Source: Myxococcales bacterium (GTDB taxonomy: Bacteria > Myxococcota_A > Polyangia > Haliangiales > J016). Taken from it: a DNA stretch of 7,788 bases. The position numbers and the translations under genes are program-made. The stretch covers positions 1 to 7,788 of the forward strand of contig JABAAV010000031.1 of assembly GCA_014238595.1 (NCBI GenBank), given 5' to 3'. Below, one piece after another: positions 6,215-7,788 of the stretch; position 1 is the stretch's first letter; every line of letters begins with the position of its first letter. The notes beneath the pieces are model-generated. The model ran no database searches and was not told the origin of the DNA. It worked only from the letters and a program-made list of their open reading frames with translations.

Positions 6215-7387
6215 ATGATTCAACGAATTATTTTAATCATACTCGATTCAGTTGGTGTTGGTGAAACACCTGATGCGCATCACTATGGAGATTGTGGCGC
6301 CAACACACTGGGCAATACGGCCAAACATAATGGTGGTCTTGAACTGCCCACGCTACAAACATTGGGCTTAGGTAATCTCACACCCACTGAAGGTGTTTTA
6401 CCTTGTAACAATCCTCTTGGAGCTTTTGGTAAATGTGCTGAATTATCAGCAGGCAAAGACACCACCACAGGGCATTGGGAACTCGTTGGACTTCACACTC
6501 AAACACCGTTTCCAGTATTTCCTCACGGATTTCCCTCGGAGATTATTGATCCGTTCATCCAACAAACAGACCATGGTATTTTAGGCAATAAACCAGCATC
6601 AGGAACAACCATCCTTGATGAATTAGGAGAAGAACATCTCAAAACAAAAAAATTAATTGTGTACACATCAGGCGATTCTGTTTTTCAAATTGCCGCACAT
6701 GAAGACGTTGTTCCTATTGATGATCTTTATCGCTATTGTATAATTGCCCGTCGTATTCTGGATCCTTATCAAGTAGGACGTGTGATTGCTCGACCCTTTA
6801 TTGGATCAGGCAAAGGTCATTTTAAACGTACCTACAACCGTCGCGATTTTTCCATCTTACCTCCTTCAGATACAATCCTAAATTCGATTCAAAACGCAGA
6901 TATGCCTGTCGTTGGTATCGGAAAAATTCATGACATTTATGCAGGTCAAGGCATCAGTACTTCTTATCACACTGAGGGTAATATTGATGGCATGAACAAA
7001 ACCATTGAAGCCCTTGATACCATTGATCAAGGACTTATCATGACCAATTTAGTCGACTTTGATATGCTCTATGGACATCGTAGAGATCCAAAAGGGTACG
7101 GTCATTGTTTAGAAACATTTGATCATCAACTCGCTGATCTAAAAAACAAAATCCATCCCTCACAAGATCTCGTCATATTGACTGCCGATCATGGCAATGA
7201 TCCCACCATGCCAGGAACCGATCACACCAGAGAATATGTGCCATTCATTGCTTTTGGTCCCGATGCTTTTTCTGGTATCAATCTAGGGACACGAGATTCC
7301 TTTGCAGATGTCGGTGCAACAATCGCTGATATTTTTAAAATTACTCTACCTAAATATGGACAAAGTATTCTTCCCTCGATTGGATAA
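6215..7387 (+). CDS. deoB: Phosphopentomutase
   Basis: Interconverts (deoxy)ribose-1-phosphate and -5-phosphate, linking nucleoside phosphorolysis to the aldolase DeoC and, for ribose, to PRPP synthesis by Prs. It belongs to the alkaline-phosphatase-like metalloenzymes and is 390 residues long, as usual for bacterial DeoB. Metal and catalytic residues are visible: Asp11 in ILDSVGVGE, the GKDTTTGHWE motif with the phosphorylated threonine (Thr83 by position; Thr84 and Thr85 are adjacent), VDFDMLYGHRRD with Asp283 and His288, ADHGND with Asp325 and His326, and TDHTRE with His337. The cap domain typical of the family lies between these blocks, from about residue 100 to 215. The start has no strong Shine-Dalgarno and follows the deoC stop by 11 nt, so coupled translation is likely. 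The identification is secure. Confidence 0.96.
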   Translation: MIQRIILIILDSVGVGETPDAHHYGDCGANTLGNTAKHNGGLELPTLQTLGLGNLTPTEGVLPCNNPLGAFGKCAELSAGKDTTTGHWELVGLHTQTPFPVFPHGFPSEIIDPFIQQTDHGILGNKPASGTTILDELGEEHLKTKKLIVYTSGDSVFQIAAHEDVVPIDDLYRYCIIARRILDPYQVGRVIARPFIGSGKGHFKRTYNRRDFSILPPSDTILNSIQNADMPVVGIGKIHDIYAGQGISTSYHTEGNIDGMNKTIEALDTIDQGLIMTNLVDFDMLYGHRRDPKGYGHCLETFDHQLADLKNKIHPSQDLVILTADHGNDPTMPGTDHTREYVPFIAFGPDAFSGINLGTRDSFADVGATIADIFKITLPKYGQSILPSIG

Positions 7388-7391
7388 CATT

Positions 7392-7396
7392 AAGGA
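7392..7396 (+). promoter_or_regulatory. Ribosome binding site of deoA
   Basis: AAGGA ends 5 nt before the ATG at 7402 and is the only good Shine-Dalgarno motif in the deo cluster. It supports the chosen start of the truncated last gene. Confidence 0.6.
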
Positions 7397-7401
7397 TTTT
7401 T

Positions 7402-7788
7402 ATGATTTATAAAGAACTCATTCGAAAAAAACGAGATGGTCATTCGCTGTCTTCCCATGATATTGACGGCTTTATCAAAGGTGTCACGAACAATACAATT
7501 CCTGAATATCAAATCACTGCTATGCTTATGGCAGTTGCCATTCGTGGTCTTGATGATGAAGAATTAATTGCTTGGGTCACAGCCATGACACAATCAGGCA
7601 GTGTCTTTAATTTATCTAAAATAGATAAACCTAAAATAGATAAACATTCCACAGGTGGTGTCGGAGATAAAATATCTATTCCTCTAGCACCTGCGGCGGC
7701 AGCTTGTGGATTAGCGGTTCCCATGATTTCTGGTCATGGTCTTGAACATACGGGTGGTACACTCGATAAATTAGAATCGATTCCTGGC
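7402..7788 (+). CDS. deoA: Thymidine / pyrimidine-nucleoside phosphorylase, N-terminal part (cut by the window)
   Basis: Phosphorolyses thymidine (or pyrimidine nucleosides generally) to the free base and (deoxy)ribose-1-phosphate, the substrate of DeoB. The first 129 codons of a protein normally about 430-440 residues long are present. The helical N-terminal domain includes IPEYQITAMLMAVAIRGL (33-50). The phosphate-binding segment is DKHSTGGVGDK (80-90), with His82 and Ser83. The family signature follows at 110-128 (SGHGLEHTGGTLDKLESIP); it differs from the usual SGRGLGHTGG by Arg to His at 112 and Gly to Glu at 115. Whether the enzyme is thymidine-specific (DeoA) or broad (Pdp) cannot be settled without the rest. 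It starts 14 nt after deoB and completes a deoC-deoB-deoA cluster. The reading frame is open to the edge. Confidence 0.93.
   Translation, partial: MIYKELIRKKRDGHSLSSHDIDGFIKGVTNNTIPEYQITAMLMAVAIRGLDDEELIAWVTAMTQSGSVFNLSKIDKPKIDKHSTGGVGDKISIPLAPAAAACGLAVPMISGHGLEHTGGTLDKLESIPG
7616..7645 (+). repeat. Perfect 15-bp tandem duplication inside deoA
   Basis: CTAAAATAGATAAAC at 7616-7630 is repeated exactly at 7631-7645. It is in frame and encodes two KIDK units (SKIDKPKIDKHS) just before the phosphate-binding motif. Related phosphorylases, as I recall them, have a similar number of residues here, so this may be convergent codon use rather than a recent slippage insertion. Confidence 0.85.

Noticed and set aside
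7509..7724. Minus-strand 71-codon open frame opposite the start of deoA
   Set aside because: It is the antisense shadow of the conserved DKHSTGGVGDK region of the phosphorylase, with no independent support.
1..7788. New defence system, toxin-antitoxin pair, prophage or mobile element
   Set aside because: Every long frame belongs to a known housekeeping or nucleoside family, the gaps are short, and there are no terminal repeats, integrase or transposase motifs, or CRISPR-like repeat arrays.

Overview
The window is a compact, almost entirely plus-strand stretch of bacterial chromosome, AT-rich (roughly 40% GC by eye). It carries ten genes: prs, rplY (ctc), pth, rpsF, rpsR, rplI, dnaB, deoC, deoB and the first 129 codons of deoA. 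All are recognisable housekeeping or nucleoside-catabolism families and none looks frameshifted or broken. I see no mobile element, CRISPR array, rRNA or tRNA.

Organism. The order prs-rplY-pth-rpsF-rpsR-rplI-dnaB, with no ssb between rpsF and rpsR and a long two-domain CTC-type L25, is an arrangement I associate with Deltaproteobacteria sensu lato and Myxococcota. The S6 protein continues past its core with a 'DVDPSARP' segment and a long acidic tail, which reminds me of myxobacterial S6. The base composition is far lower in GC than typical myxobacteria, so a low-GC or reduced relative is my best guess. This is inference from memory of gene order and protein style, not from a search.

Layout. 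Bases 1-230 hold no convincing gene. They contain short palindromes and a direct repeat at the left edge, a perfect 11-bp inverted repeat (70-80/96-106), and candidate promoter boxes just upstream of prs. From 231 to 5217 lies a translation/replication cluster: PRPP synthetase, ribosomal protein L25, peptidyl-tRNA hydrolase, S6, S18, L9 and the replicative helicase DnaB. Its gaps run from 1 to 54 nt, so co-transcription is likely. After a 107-nt gap comes a deo cluster (5325 to the right edge): deoxyribose-phosphate aldolase, phosphopentomutase and thymidine/pyrimidine nucleoside phosphorylase, with gaps of 11 and 14 nt.

How the genes fit together. The deo enzymes form one pathway. DeoA releases (deoxy)ribose-1-phosphate from pyrimidine nucleosides, DeoB isomerises it to the 5-phosphate, and DeoC splits deoxyribose-5-phosphate into glyceraldehyde-3-phosphate and acetaldehyde. 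Ribose-5-phosphate made by DeoB is also the substrate of Prs at the other end of the window, so salvage can feed PRPP synthesis.

The feature most worth a second look is the roughly 74-residue N-terminal extension of DeoC. It has an amphipathic helix followed by a C-x5-C-x2-C-x2-C cluster, and neither belongs to the ordinary aldolase barrel. Beyond that the region is conventional, and I do not see a clearly new multi-gene system.
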